From the IMG/VR virus record IMGVR_UViG_3300022841_000079, positions 1 to 20,618 of that record: a stretch of 20,618 bases of DNA. The stretch is one strand, 5' to 3'. Source of the DNA: a virus. Position 1 is the first letter of the stretch, and each line of letters opens with the position of its first letter. Made by a program: the position numbers and the translations under genes. Of the stretch, positions 8,011-14,706 are shown one piece after another. The notes below the pieces were generated by a model that was given only the letters and a program-made list of their open reading frames with translations, did not search any database and had not been told where the DNA came from.

Positions 8011-8630
8011 TTACTCCAGTATAGGTTTCCAGTTTTTATCTCCACCAACAGCACCTTGTAGCATACGCATAAAATTAGGATCAATACCTTTACTCTTGCT
8101 ACCGCCTTCTAATGCTTTAAGTGATGGGAATATTTCACTCGCCTTTTTCTTAACGCCTTGAGCATTAAGTAGTAATGAAGTCCTATAATCTTCTTGCCAA
8201 CCCACAGGTCTGATCTTGAAGAACTTGAACCAACCTAAGAATTCTTCGTAAGGCATTGCTAGCACGTCTGATACAGACATACGCAGGCTATACGCTAACT
8301 CATAGATAGCTTGTTCTTCCTCAGTTAGTTTCCCGATTCGGCAACTTCTGTTGGTTGACCACCCATACCTGAGAACCTAACAATTTCAGCACCTAGCTTA
8401 CTTAGTTCATCAAGTGGGAATGAATCAATTTCACTATCTTTCATCTCGCCAGCGCCTTCAACAGCGAAACGAATCATTACTCGCAGGGTGCCTAGCTCAT
8501 CACCTTCTTTTTGTTTCTTTGTTACTTCTTGGATTTTCATAATCTCAGAAACAGCTAGCTTCTTAATAGTGACCTTATCTTCCATAAAGTCTACTTCTTT
8601 TCCCATGTTCTTACCAATTAAATGTTTCAT
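8011..8630 (-). CDS. Tail assembly chaperone GT, made by programmed -1 frameshift
   Basis: The G frame (8630 to 8325) and T frame (ending at 8011) join at slippery GGGAAAC (8328-8334). A -1 slip there replaces the G stop by CTA ACT GAG..., giving a fusion of 206 residues: 101 of G, 16 junction residues starting LTEEEQAIYELAYSLR, and 89 of T. The T part contains PYEEFLGWFKFFKI and RPVGWQEDYRTSLLLNAQG, resembling gpT-type segments ('GW-x-x-D-x-R'). In lambda, gpG and gpGT coat the tape measure protein and recruit tube subunits, at a ratio set by slip frequency. An ATG at 8278-8280 inside the T frame has no Shine-Dalgarno sequence, so separate start of T is unlikely. Position directly upstream of the gp10-like and tape measure genes supports the role. 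Confidence 0.8.
8325..8630 (-). CDS. Tail assembly chaperone G
   Basis: 101-aa zero-frame product. Acidic, helical protein with KLAVSEIMKIQEVTKKQKEG and a C-terminal SFPLDELSKLGAEIVRFSG segment, as in many siphovirus gpG-like chaperones ('...L-x-x-L-x-x-x-v-x-x-f-s-G'). Its start at 8630 has TAAGGAAA about 8 bases upstream. The stop TAA (8325-8327) directly follows the slippery heptamer, so most ribosomes should end here and a minority continue into T. The last residues (VAESGN) come from the heptamer itself. No other function fits this location between tail tube and tape measure genes. Confidence 0.78.
   Translation of the reverse strand: MKHLIGKNMGKEVDFMEDKVTIKKLAVSEIMKIQEVTKKQKEGDELGTLRVMIRFAVEGAGEMKDSEIDSFPLDELSKLGAEIVRFSGMGGQPTEVAESGN
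8328..8334 (-). promoter_or_regulatory. Slippery heptamer GGGAAAC for -1 frameshift
   Basis: Read on the minus strand in the G frame as TCG GGA AAC TAA, the site is G GGA AAC, the X XXY YYZ form, differing from lambda's G GGA AAG only in the last base. Slippage by one base gives GGG AAA CTA, which enters the open T frame. The stop codon comes immediately after the heptamer, which can increase pausing. I did not identify a downstream pseudoknot. Confidence 0.85.
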
Positions 8631-8641
8631 AACTATTTTCC

Positions 8642-8878
8642 TTACTGTTTATTATCAATGAATAGATGTTTATTATTTTCCTGAAATTCATCAAGTACTT
8701 TACCAAGAGTATGAAGCACTGATAAGGTTTCAATAATTTCCTTACCTACCGAGCTATCATTCTCAAAATCTTTTAAACGTTCAAATGATTTACCAATACT
8801 AATATCGATAGATCGCTTCATATGTCGGAAGGTAGTCTTCATAACAAATGATTTACTAAATGGTGGTTTACTGTCCAT
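8642..8878 (-). CDS. Small protein of unknown function in tail module
   Basis: 78 aa, unrecognised. It is hydrophilic and probably helical, with an ISIGKSFERLKDFEND stretch and a C-terminal helix (ETLSVLHTLGKVLDEFQENN). No membrane segment, cysteine pair or catalytic motif is visible. The ATG at 8878 has AGGA about 8 bases upstream (TATAGGACAGTATT). It lies between the tail tube gene and chaperone G, a place where some phages have an extra small tail assembly factor. The gap of 11 bases to the next gene holds that gene's ribosome site. The gene follows the 150-base gap that carries the inverted repeat, so it may be the first gene of a sub-transcript. Confidence 0.65.
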   Translation of the reverse strand: MDSKPPFSKSFVMKTTFRHMKRSIDISIGKSFERLKDFENDSSVGKEIIETLSVLHTLGKVLDEFQENNKHLFIDNKQ

Positions 8879-9035
8879 AATACTGTCCTATATATAAGAG
8901 AATTACACCTATAAGTATCATTATAATAATATATAAAGTATAACCTATAGGTGTAAAGAAAAGCAACCGGAGGGCGGAAAGAGTCTTCTTCTTTAACGTC
9001 CCCTGGTATAACTCTATGATTCTATTAAGATTTAG
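8868..9035 (-). CDS. Possible small membrane protein without a standard start codon
   Basis: In the gap between tail tube and the 78-aa gene, one frame is open from an in-frame TGA at 9060-9062 to a TAA at 8868-8870. The listed span begins directly after the tube gene's end. It reads as a basic amphipathic start (RIIELYQGTLKKKTL) followed by a hydrophobic stretch (LRLLFFTPIGYTLYIII, then MILIGVILLYIGQYYG). No ATG, GTG or TTG occurs before a TTG at 8964-8966; the only ATG (8919-8921) gives a 17-residue hydrophobic peptide. Its end overlaps the next gene by 11 bases, like the real 13-base overlap at 1519-1531. It could be a small holin-like or tail membrane peptide, or a chance frame in AT-rich DNA. 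Confidence 0.25.
   Translation of the reverse strand, partial: LNLNRIIELYQGTLKKKTLSALRLLFFTPIGYTLYIIIMILIGVILLYIGQYYGQ
8903..8956. repeat. 11-bp perfect inverted repeat in the tube/chaperone gap
   Basis: TTACACCTATA at 8903-8913 pairs with TATAGGTGTAA at 8946-8956 across a 32-base AT-rich loop. No T-run follows either arm on either strand, so it does not look like a terminator. Read on the minus strand, each arm carries a TATAGG or CTATAGG core, and a third TATAGG lies at 8887-8892. It could be a protein-binding site, an RNA stem or a promoter element. The rest of the gap (8957-9031) shows a short purine-rich tract and nothing else I can name. Confidence 0.5.
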
Positions 9036-9562
9036 CTTTGAGTCGTAGGACCAAAGAAATCACCTAAAATAGATAGAGTCAAAGTAGCTTGGTTAGCGTC
9101 TGTTAGCTGTGGGCTAACTAAGATTGCTTCAACTTTACCAACAAAGTAGAAGTTAGAGTTAGCAACAGTAGCTAGACCAGCAGAAGTTAAGGCTGTAGGC
9201 TTAGCGTTTAGTAATGAAAACTGGAACGCATAAACGTTACCGTCACCAACCAAAGCGCCTAGTGTAGTACCGGGTGCCCAGTCAGCAGGGATGTAGTTAA
9301 TGGTCATTTCTAATGAAGGAGCATCAGCTTGACCTTGGATCTGGCTAGATGTCTTCTGACCGTAAACGGGTACGTTAACGATGTTAGCGGGTGTACCGAT
9401 TTGTGGGAATTCACGAACGTTCTTGATTTCAGTGAAACCAGTAGTTGCGAATAATGCTTCTAACTCAGCAACTGTATCGACAGTTGTTAGGTCAGTAATT
9501 GCAGTAGTACTTACTGCTAGCGCAGAAAAGATACCTGCGCCGATGGATGTAATGTGAGCCAT
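9032..9562 (-). CDS. Major tail tube protein
   Basis: 176 aa. The sequence is beta-rich with FTEIKNVREFPQIGTPANIVN near residues 43-63, a PSLEMTINYIPADW segment at about 81-94, and a C-terminal QATLTLSILGDFFGP. These fit the siphovirus tail tube fold, whose subunits stack as hexamers around the tape measure protein: the 'G-x-P-x-x-I-x-V' and 'E-x-T-I-x-Y' segments are common in this group. It lies between the tail terminator gene and the chaperones, as usual for the tube gene. The ATG has GGAG about 10 bases upstream. It has more GC-rich, regular codons than its neighbours, like the capsid gene, consistent with high expression. Confidence 0.85.
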   Translation of the reverse strand: MAHITSIGAGIFSALAVSTTAITDLTTVDTVAELEALFATTGFTEIKNVREFPQIGTPANIVNVPVYGQKTSSQIQGQADAPSLEMTINYIPADWAPGTTLGALVGDGNVYAFQFSLLNAKPTALTSAGLATVANSNFYFVGKVEAILVSPQLTDANQATLTLSILGDFFGPTTQS

Positions 9563-9566
9563 TGTT

Positions 9567-9968
9567 TTATTCTCCGTATTTCTTAAAAGTGATTGAATAG
9601 TCGCCTCTGTAGATTGAACTATTAATCTTGTCTATGCCAAGCGGTATTAATGTGCTTGGTCCAAATTGCGTTCCATTAGTTAAAGTCTTACCCTGAAAAT
9701 AATCATTGATTATATCAGCTAACTCGTATAGGTCTTTATCTCCGGCATTATTATCTACAAAAATAGATAAAACCATTCTGCCAGAAAGCTGTTTCTCTAA
9801 ATTATGTGAATTTAGAGTAGCGACACCCGGAATTATTGTAAGGCGAATATACGGTAACTGAGTACCGATATCTCCTTGATAATTCTCAGGAAATACTCTT
9901 ATTCCTAGATTTTCCCAAAGATTACTTGCAAAAACACCATAAATATCTTGTCTAATTTTATTAAACAT
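9567..9968 (-). CDS. Tail terminator protein (gpU-like)
   Basis: 133 aa. A mixed alpha/beta protein with an N-terminal helix, FPENYQGDIGTQLPYIRLTI at 26-45, SGRMVLSIFVDNNAGDKDLYE, and a helix LADIINDYFQGK, ending with a beta hairpin (RGDYSITFKKYG). The order helix - 'lP-x-i-x-l' strand - strand - 'D-x-x-x-L-x-x-I-x-x-x-f' helix is that of tail terminator proteins, which stop tube growth and join the tail to the head. The gene directly precedes the tail tube gene, the usual place. It starts with a TAATG overlap on the stop of the upstream gene. Assignment rests on pattern and position. Confidence 0.65.
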   Translation of the reverse strand: MFNKIRQDIYGVFASNLWENLGIRVFPENYQGDIGTQLPYIRLTIIPGVATLNSHNLEKQLSGRMVLSIFVDNNAGDKDLYELADIINDYFQGKTLTNGTQFGPSTLIPLGIDKINSSIYRGDYSITFKKYGE

Positions 9969-10312
9969 TATGTTGTCCTTCCAATCTTAAAAGTTGTTAC
10001 GTAAGCATTCCCTGATAGAACAGAACAGTTATAGGTAATACCGTCAATCTCAACCGTGGTATAAGCATTAAAATTAACGCCACCTGTCTTTACCGTAAGA
10101 GATAAAAAGGTTGAAATTGTATTACCGATTTCTGATTTAGTAGTTTCAACAAAACCCTTGGTTGTATAGACGTTTGATTGTGCAACAATCTCGCCTACAG
10201 TGAAATCAAAGGATGTTACTGTTTTATTAGTGAATTTAGCCGTAACAGCTAGAGCATCTAGTTTACTAAAAGCTTTGTCTACAGCAAGTTGTAGTTTAGC
10301 TTTTGATACCAT
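9968..10312 (-). CDS. Head closure / connector protein (putative)
   Basis: 114 aa, not recognised by family. It has an N-terminal helix (AKLQLAVDKAFSKLDALAV) followed by beta strands and ends in an EIDGITYNCSVLSG...FKIGR segment, reminiscent of small beta-barrel head-tail joining proteins (SPP1 gp16 or lambda gpFII type). Position between the DnaT-like adaptor and the tail terminator suggests the head closure function. TAATG overlaps join it to both neighbouring genes, so the connector genes appear translationally coupled, suitable for making similar low amounts. Confidence 0.55.
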   Translation of the reverse strand: MVSKAKLQLAVDKAFSKLDALAVTAKFTNKTVTSFDFTVGEIVAQSNVYTTKGFVETTKSEIGNTISTFLSLTVKTGGVNFNAYTTVEIDGITYNCSVLSGNAYVTTFKIGRTT

Positions 10313-10812
10313 TAGTTAGATCTCCACCATGAATTACCTGAAGCAGAGGCTACAAGTAACGGTTTTAAGAATTTCCTTGCGGTATTCGGAACCAAGGGTG
10401 GTGGCATATAGTCTGAGCTATTATCTTCGATTGCAATAGAACCGATTTTAATTTTCTCAAATGTTTGTGCAGTATTATCAAGTAAATTTTCATTGGCAAG
10501 TAAATGATTAGCCATTTCAAAAACAGCTAATTTCATTCTTTTAGGTATTTCACCTATGCCAATATTTACTCGCTGTCCTAACTTAGTGTCAAGGTAGCTA
10601 GCACTAGTACGAGGCCATGCAAGACTTTGGGTGGAACTGACAGCAGCCCCTATAAATTGATTTTCATCAAGTATGAGAGTTGCAGTCACTAAGGCCGACT
10701 CCTTGTCATCAGCATCAGCAGAGTTCCATGAACTCGCATCAATGCGGGTATCAAAGTAATCTTCTGCTTCACTGACGGTTACATATGAGTTTACATTAAG
10801 AGTTAGTGCCAT
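10312..10812 (-). CDS. Head-tail adaptor, DnaT-like family
   Basis: 166 aa. SYVTVSEAEDYFDTR at 9-23, W29, a DKESALVTATLILDE helix at 36-50 and SLAWPR at 63-68 form the signature of phage proteins labelled 'DnaT-like ssDNA-binding', which are in fact head-tail adaptor (gp6/gp15-like) proteins encoded after the capsid gene. Helix 'E-I-P-x-R-x-K-x-A-x-x-E-M-A' at about 88-101 is also typical. The protein would sit as a ring under the portal. Strong ribosome site AGGAGGAA lies 5-6 bases before the ATG. First gene after the major capsid gene, so it probably starts the connector set. Confidence 0.8.
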   Translation of the reverse strand: MALTLNVNSYVTVSEAEDYFDTRIDASSWNSADADDKESALVTATLILDENQFIGAAVSSTQSLAWPRTSASYLDTKLGQRVNIGIGEIPKRMKLAVFEMANHLLANENLLDNTAQTFEKIKIGSIAIEDNSSDYMPPPLVPNTARKFLKPLLVASASGNSWWRSN

Positions 10813-10830
10813 CAGTTCCTCCTAAAGGTA

Positions 10831-11922
10831 TTAAGCGTGTAGAATAGGGAGAATGCCTAAATTCAATGCATCCATCTTACGTGCCCATGAACCGGCAGTG
10901 CTGTAGGCACTATTGGTAGCAAAAGCAGCAGTAGAACCAGCCCAGTCGTAACCCATTGGATGCATTACGAAACCGTAACGATACCAAATAGAGGTAGAAC
11001 CACCACCAGTGTAAGAAGCCGCATCACGGTCAACTTCAACAGGGGCAGGCATAGCGATTGGGGAGAAAGCAATAGAACCGGGCTTAACGATGAAGGTAGT
11101 CTTAACAGACTGAGCATTCACGTTAGCAGAAGCAGCTAAGTTACCTTGGTCAACACGGCTAACAACTAAACGGAATTTTCCACCGAATACAGTTTGGAAG
11201 CTTAAGTTGCCGTCCATTACAGTAGTGGTATCAACTAAGTTAGCAGCACGTAGTTCAGCTAGCACTTCTGGGCTAGTAACCATGTACATAAAGTCAGGCT
11301 CATTGTCCTTGTAAGCCATGCCGATAGCTTGGAACAAGCGTTGGCCACGAGCAGCACCGATAGCGGTAGCATCAAATAACTTACGCTCAGTAGCAGCGTT
11401 AGAAGCGGCGTCACCGAATACGCTAGCAGCGTTGATGTCAACGAAAGCGCCAACACTTGAGGTATCAGCATCAGTGCTAAAACCTACGATACCAGCACCA
11501 CGGCTAACTTCGTATGAAGCAACACCCTTAAGGATTGATACAACAGCGTTAGATTCGTCAGTACCACGTACTTCAGCAAAGTCACGAGCAATCTTCAATA
11601 GACCGTCTTCTTGTGAGATTACTTGCTGTAGGTTGACTTGTTGTGAACCAAAAGTACGAACAGACTTGATGTAGTCGGCGATTTCGGTAGATACGTCAGT
11701 GTAAGTACCGTTAGCTGCGTTTGTTAGGCTTGCTACGTTGATGTTAGCAACCAAAGGTTTGTACCAACGGAGTTGGCCAGTGAAGCTCTCGCCAGTAGTA
11801 GAGATGCGAGCATCAGTACCGACTAGGCCAGTAGAGTTTAATTTCTTAGCGGTTGTGTACGCTTCGTCAGAGTAGGCACTGATAGCAAGTGCTACGTTCT
11901 TAAATAGAGTATGGTCGATCAT
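10831..11922 (-). CDS. Major capsid protein
   Basis: 363 aa, beginning MIDHTLFKNVALAISAYSDE. It lies immediately after a scaffold gene, has a strong AGGAG site 9 bases upstream, and uses more regular, GC-richer codons than most neighbours, as expected for the most abundant virion protein. Segments that fit an HK97-fold coat protein are a central spine-like helix region (SQEDGLLKIARDFAEVRGTDESNAVVSILKG, about 103-133), and a C-terminal A-domain-like region ending with GFVMHPMGYDW. No long N-terminal delta domain or fused protease is seen; scaffolding is provided by the separate upstream gene. I assign it mainly from position, length and overall character. Confidence 0.88.
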   Translation of the reverse strand: MIDHTLFKNVALAISAYSDEAYTTAKKLNSTGLVGTDARISTTGESFTGQLRWYKPLVANINVASLTNAANGTYTDVSTEIADYIKSVRTFGSQQVNLQQVISQEDGLLKIARDFAEVRGTDESNAVVSILKGVASYEVSRGAGIVGFSTDADTSSVGAFVDINAASVFGDAASNAATERKLFDATAIGAARGQRLFQAIGMAYKDNEPDFMYMVTSPEVLAELRAANLVDTTTVMDGNLSFQTVFGGKFRLVVSRVDQGNLAASANVNAQSVKTTFIVKPGSIAFSPIAMPAPVEVDRDAASYTGGGSTSIWYRYGFVMHPMGYDWAGSTAAFATNSAYSTAGSWARKMDALNLGILPILHA

Positions 11923-11946
11923 TTTTAAATTCTCCTAGAATTAATT

Positions 11947-12594
11947 TTATAAATTAAAGTTTCCTAATTTGCCAGTTGCTGCCAACTGTAACATTTCAGT
12001 AGTTGTCATTTGTGACATCTTTTTATTGGGGTCTAACTTAGGTGTGCCTGACATTCCGCCAGCGCCAGTGCCTGAGTTAGTCTTGGTTTTAAACAAGAAG
12101 GTATTGTCTTCATCTTTTGAAAACGCATTAACAAACTCTTTAATGGATGCACCTGACTTATGAATCCAAGCTCCGGATTCCGGGTCTTGAACTAACTGAT
12201 CAACCACATCACGATACGCCATTTGTTGTGAGCGATCATTTCTGAAGTCTAATCCGGTGAGAGCATCACGAACAGCGGCATCACGAGATAATGAAGTATT
12301 ACGTTCCTCAGCTAAGCGTAAACGCTCTTTGAGTTCAGCCATTTTCATCTCAGCTACTTCTTTATGTTTACCTTCAGCTTCCATAGCAGACAACTTTTGT
12401 TGCTTCTTTTCTTCTTCAAGGTTTACACGTAGTTTCACAGCTTCATCACGTTCTGCGTATGCCTTATCTAGACTTGCCTTAACTTTAGAAAGACGTTCCT
12501 CAACCATTTTTTCAAGCAAAGCTTCAGTGTCTTTGTTTGATGGGTTTGAATCATCTTTTTTGTTAAGATCTAGATTATCGTTTAAGTCACTCAT
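11947..12594 (-). CDS. Capsid scaffold protein
   Basis: 215 aa from the ATG at 12592-12594. A GTG at 12615 would add seven residues (MPKENKT), but the AAGGAAA encoded there is the ribosome site for the later ATG, so I take the shorter form. An acidic, low-complexity start is followed by a long coiled coil (about residues 20-105, rich in E, K, A and L) and a short basic/hydrophobic C-terminus (TTEMLQLAATGKLGNFNL), the typical build of phage scaffolds that use the C-terminus to bind coat. It is between the MuF-polymerase and capsid genes. No protease motif is seen, so it is probably released or cut by a protease encoded elsewhere. Confidence 0.82.
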   Translation of the reverse strand: MSDLNDNLDLNKKDDSNPSNKDTEALLEKMVEERLSKVKASLDKAYAERDEAVKLRVNLEEEKKQQKLSAMEAEGKHKEVAEMKMAELKERLRLAEERNTSLSRDAAVRDALTGLDFRNDRSQQMAYRDVVDQLVQDPESGAWIHKSGASIKEFVNAFSKDEDNTFLFKTKTNSGTGAGGMSGTPKLDPNKKMSQMTTTEMLQLAATGKLGNFNL

Positions 12595-12663
12595 TGTTTT
12601 ATTTTCCTTCGGCACAGCCGTGTTTTAAGTTTTTTCCTGAATTACAAATTCTAGGGGGTTTTG

Positions 12664-14706
12664 TTATGGACCGATTCCATAAAAATCATAACCGGGTCTA
12701 ATCGGCGCTAAAATCTCTTCTCTAGTCAAAGCATTAGCTGGGTTTAGTAAGCCATCTTCAATGGCTCTTTTTACTAACAGATCATAACTCTTTCTTGACA
12801 TTCCTTCTCGGCGTAGTTGCTTAAGCGTATTTAATAGTGTATCACTATCAAGTGAATCTGCATAAATAACCCTTAAGGCATCTTTAGCTTTTTGAGCATT
12901 ACCGATGTTTGTAAAGAAAGCGTCATGAATTGTAGCTGTAGGTGTATTGCTTCTCGCACCCCATAAATGGAATTGCCGAACAATACTGGCGTCATTCATA
13001 TGATTACCATTAACACCCATACCGATTCCCGCTCTGTTTAGACTAGCTTTTCCTAATAATGTCGCATCTTCTGCTTTTGCTTCATAAATGTTCCTAACCA
13101 TTCTACCTGTTATAGGGTCTTTGAATTCAATACTTGTTTGAATCTTAGGACGGTAGCGTTGGTACAGCACTTTTTTATCGAATGTAACCCAAGGTATATC
13201 TACTTTTTGAGTTTCATCAACATAAATCTTTGCTGCTTCTTTCCAGAACTGAACGAACTTCTGAGTAATGGGTGCTCTTTCAGCAAGCTTCCTTGACATA
13301 ATCTCGGATACTTGTCTGAATTCTTGAGGACCGATTAGACCTACTCTCGTATTTGAGAGTTTATCCACGAAGGCTTCAACATCAGGGTGAACGTCCCTAG
13401 CTGCAGCAAGTAACTCTCGTCCCACGGGGACTTCGTTTTCTAGTACATCTATCAGTTCACGTTTTAACTGTTTTAGACCATATACAGTGTTATCTGCACC
13501 AATACGGTCAGCGTCACGTATTAACTTATCAATTTGATTGTTAACACCACGCAATTCTTCTCTTGTAATTACGGTATAACCTTTCTTTTGAAGGATACCC
13601 GCAAATTTAGCTTCAATGTTAGCGGCTTGTGTGGCTTTACCAGCACCGTAAAATGAAACCATATTTTGTGCTTTTGCTGCTTTCTGTAAATCAGTCCATT
13701 GAATATTAGCATCAGCTAGCTTATCAATCATCTGAAATTCAGGATCACCAACGGTGTCCATAGCAACAAGGTCATACAACCTGTTCTTTTGTGTAGTAGG
13801 TACTACGTTAGAGTTTAGTGAAATACTTCTATCTCGTGTGCTTAAACCAATAATCTGAGCACCGCTTGAAGAAGCGTCATTCTCAATCATTAGCTTTGTG
13901 CGATATGTACTTAACTTTTTAGCATCCGTAAAGTTACCGTTAACATGATCATAGACTCGTGCATACTCAAGAGCTAACCTTGACATCTTAGGTACTTCTT
14001 CAGCTTCTAATCCTACAATAAGAGGATGTTCAAGAAATTCCCTTATACGGCGATCTCTCTGAGTCTTAGACAACAGTAACCTACCAAGTGATAAAATATC
14101 AGCTTCATTCTTTTCAAAGATAGCCAACCTACCCGCATTAGATAGAGCTTCTGTAGCCGGACCGATCAACGAGCCTGTTTGAACAGCTAGCTCTTTCAAC
14201 TCCTGCAACCCAAAAGGCTGAGAGACAGCAGAGTTGAGGAACGGTCGAACAACTTCACCTCCGGTAGGGGTAAGGTATCCCTGATAGTAAACGCGTCCCC
14301 TGCCATCAATCTGGGCTACTACTGTGAAGGGCTTACCTCGTTGATTGTGGTACTTTACAGTTTGCATAAAACCGTAACCTTGATCACCTCGTTTTATGAT
14401 AAGTTTTCTGAACTCATTAATCTCATCATACTTAGCAGAGTTACCTCGTGGGTCTCTAAAGCGTACAAGATCATCCATAAACGAAGCAAAATCAAGATCA
14501 GTTTCGTACTCAACACTCATAGTGTGATTTAGCATCCTAGCAAAGTCTTTATCTACTAATACCTTATCATAGTTACCAGAGGCACGTCTTGTAATAATAC
14601 TGATACCTGTGTTTTTACCTCTTGCATCAAAGTAAGTCTTTTGACCTGCTTTAACAAATAGTTTATCACGATTATTAGTAATACCAAATCGTTGAGTGAG
14701 TAATAT
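12664..14706 (-). other. RNA polymerase catalytic domain of the MuF fusion
   Basis: Covers residues ~800-1479. Key codons: D933 at 14305-14307, D1076 at 13876-13878, K1144 at 13672-13674, Y1152 at 13648-13650 and D1394 at 12922-12924. Beyond the motifs, flanks align in order with T7: LALEYARV before motif A (T7 FCFEYAGV) and VVPTTQKNRLYDLVA after it (T7 ETVQDIYGIVA). The interval between motifs B and C (241 residues against 172 in T7) is longer, and it is where T7 has its promoter specificity loop. Confidence 0.9.

Noticed and set aside
8278-8280. ATG as separate start for the T chaperone
   Set aside because: No Shine-Dalgarno sequence precedes it and the frame is open and protein-like upstream to the slippery site, pointing to frameshift expression.
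11259-11674. Overlapping frames within the capsid gene on both strands
   Set aside because: Shadows made by the regular, alanine-rich codon use of the highly expressed capsid gene.
12595-12615. GTG start seven codons upstream for the scaffold
   Set aside because: These codons encode the AAGGAAA ribosome site that serves the ATG at 12594, so they are leader.
12605-12636. Plus-strand hairpin (CGGC/GCCG) with T-rich tail near the scaffold start
   Set aside because: Stem of only four pairs, and there is no plus-strand transcription unit to end here.
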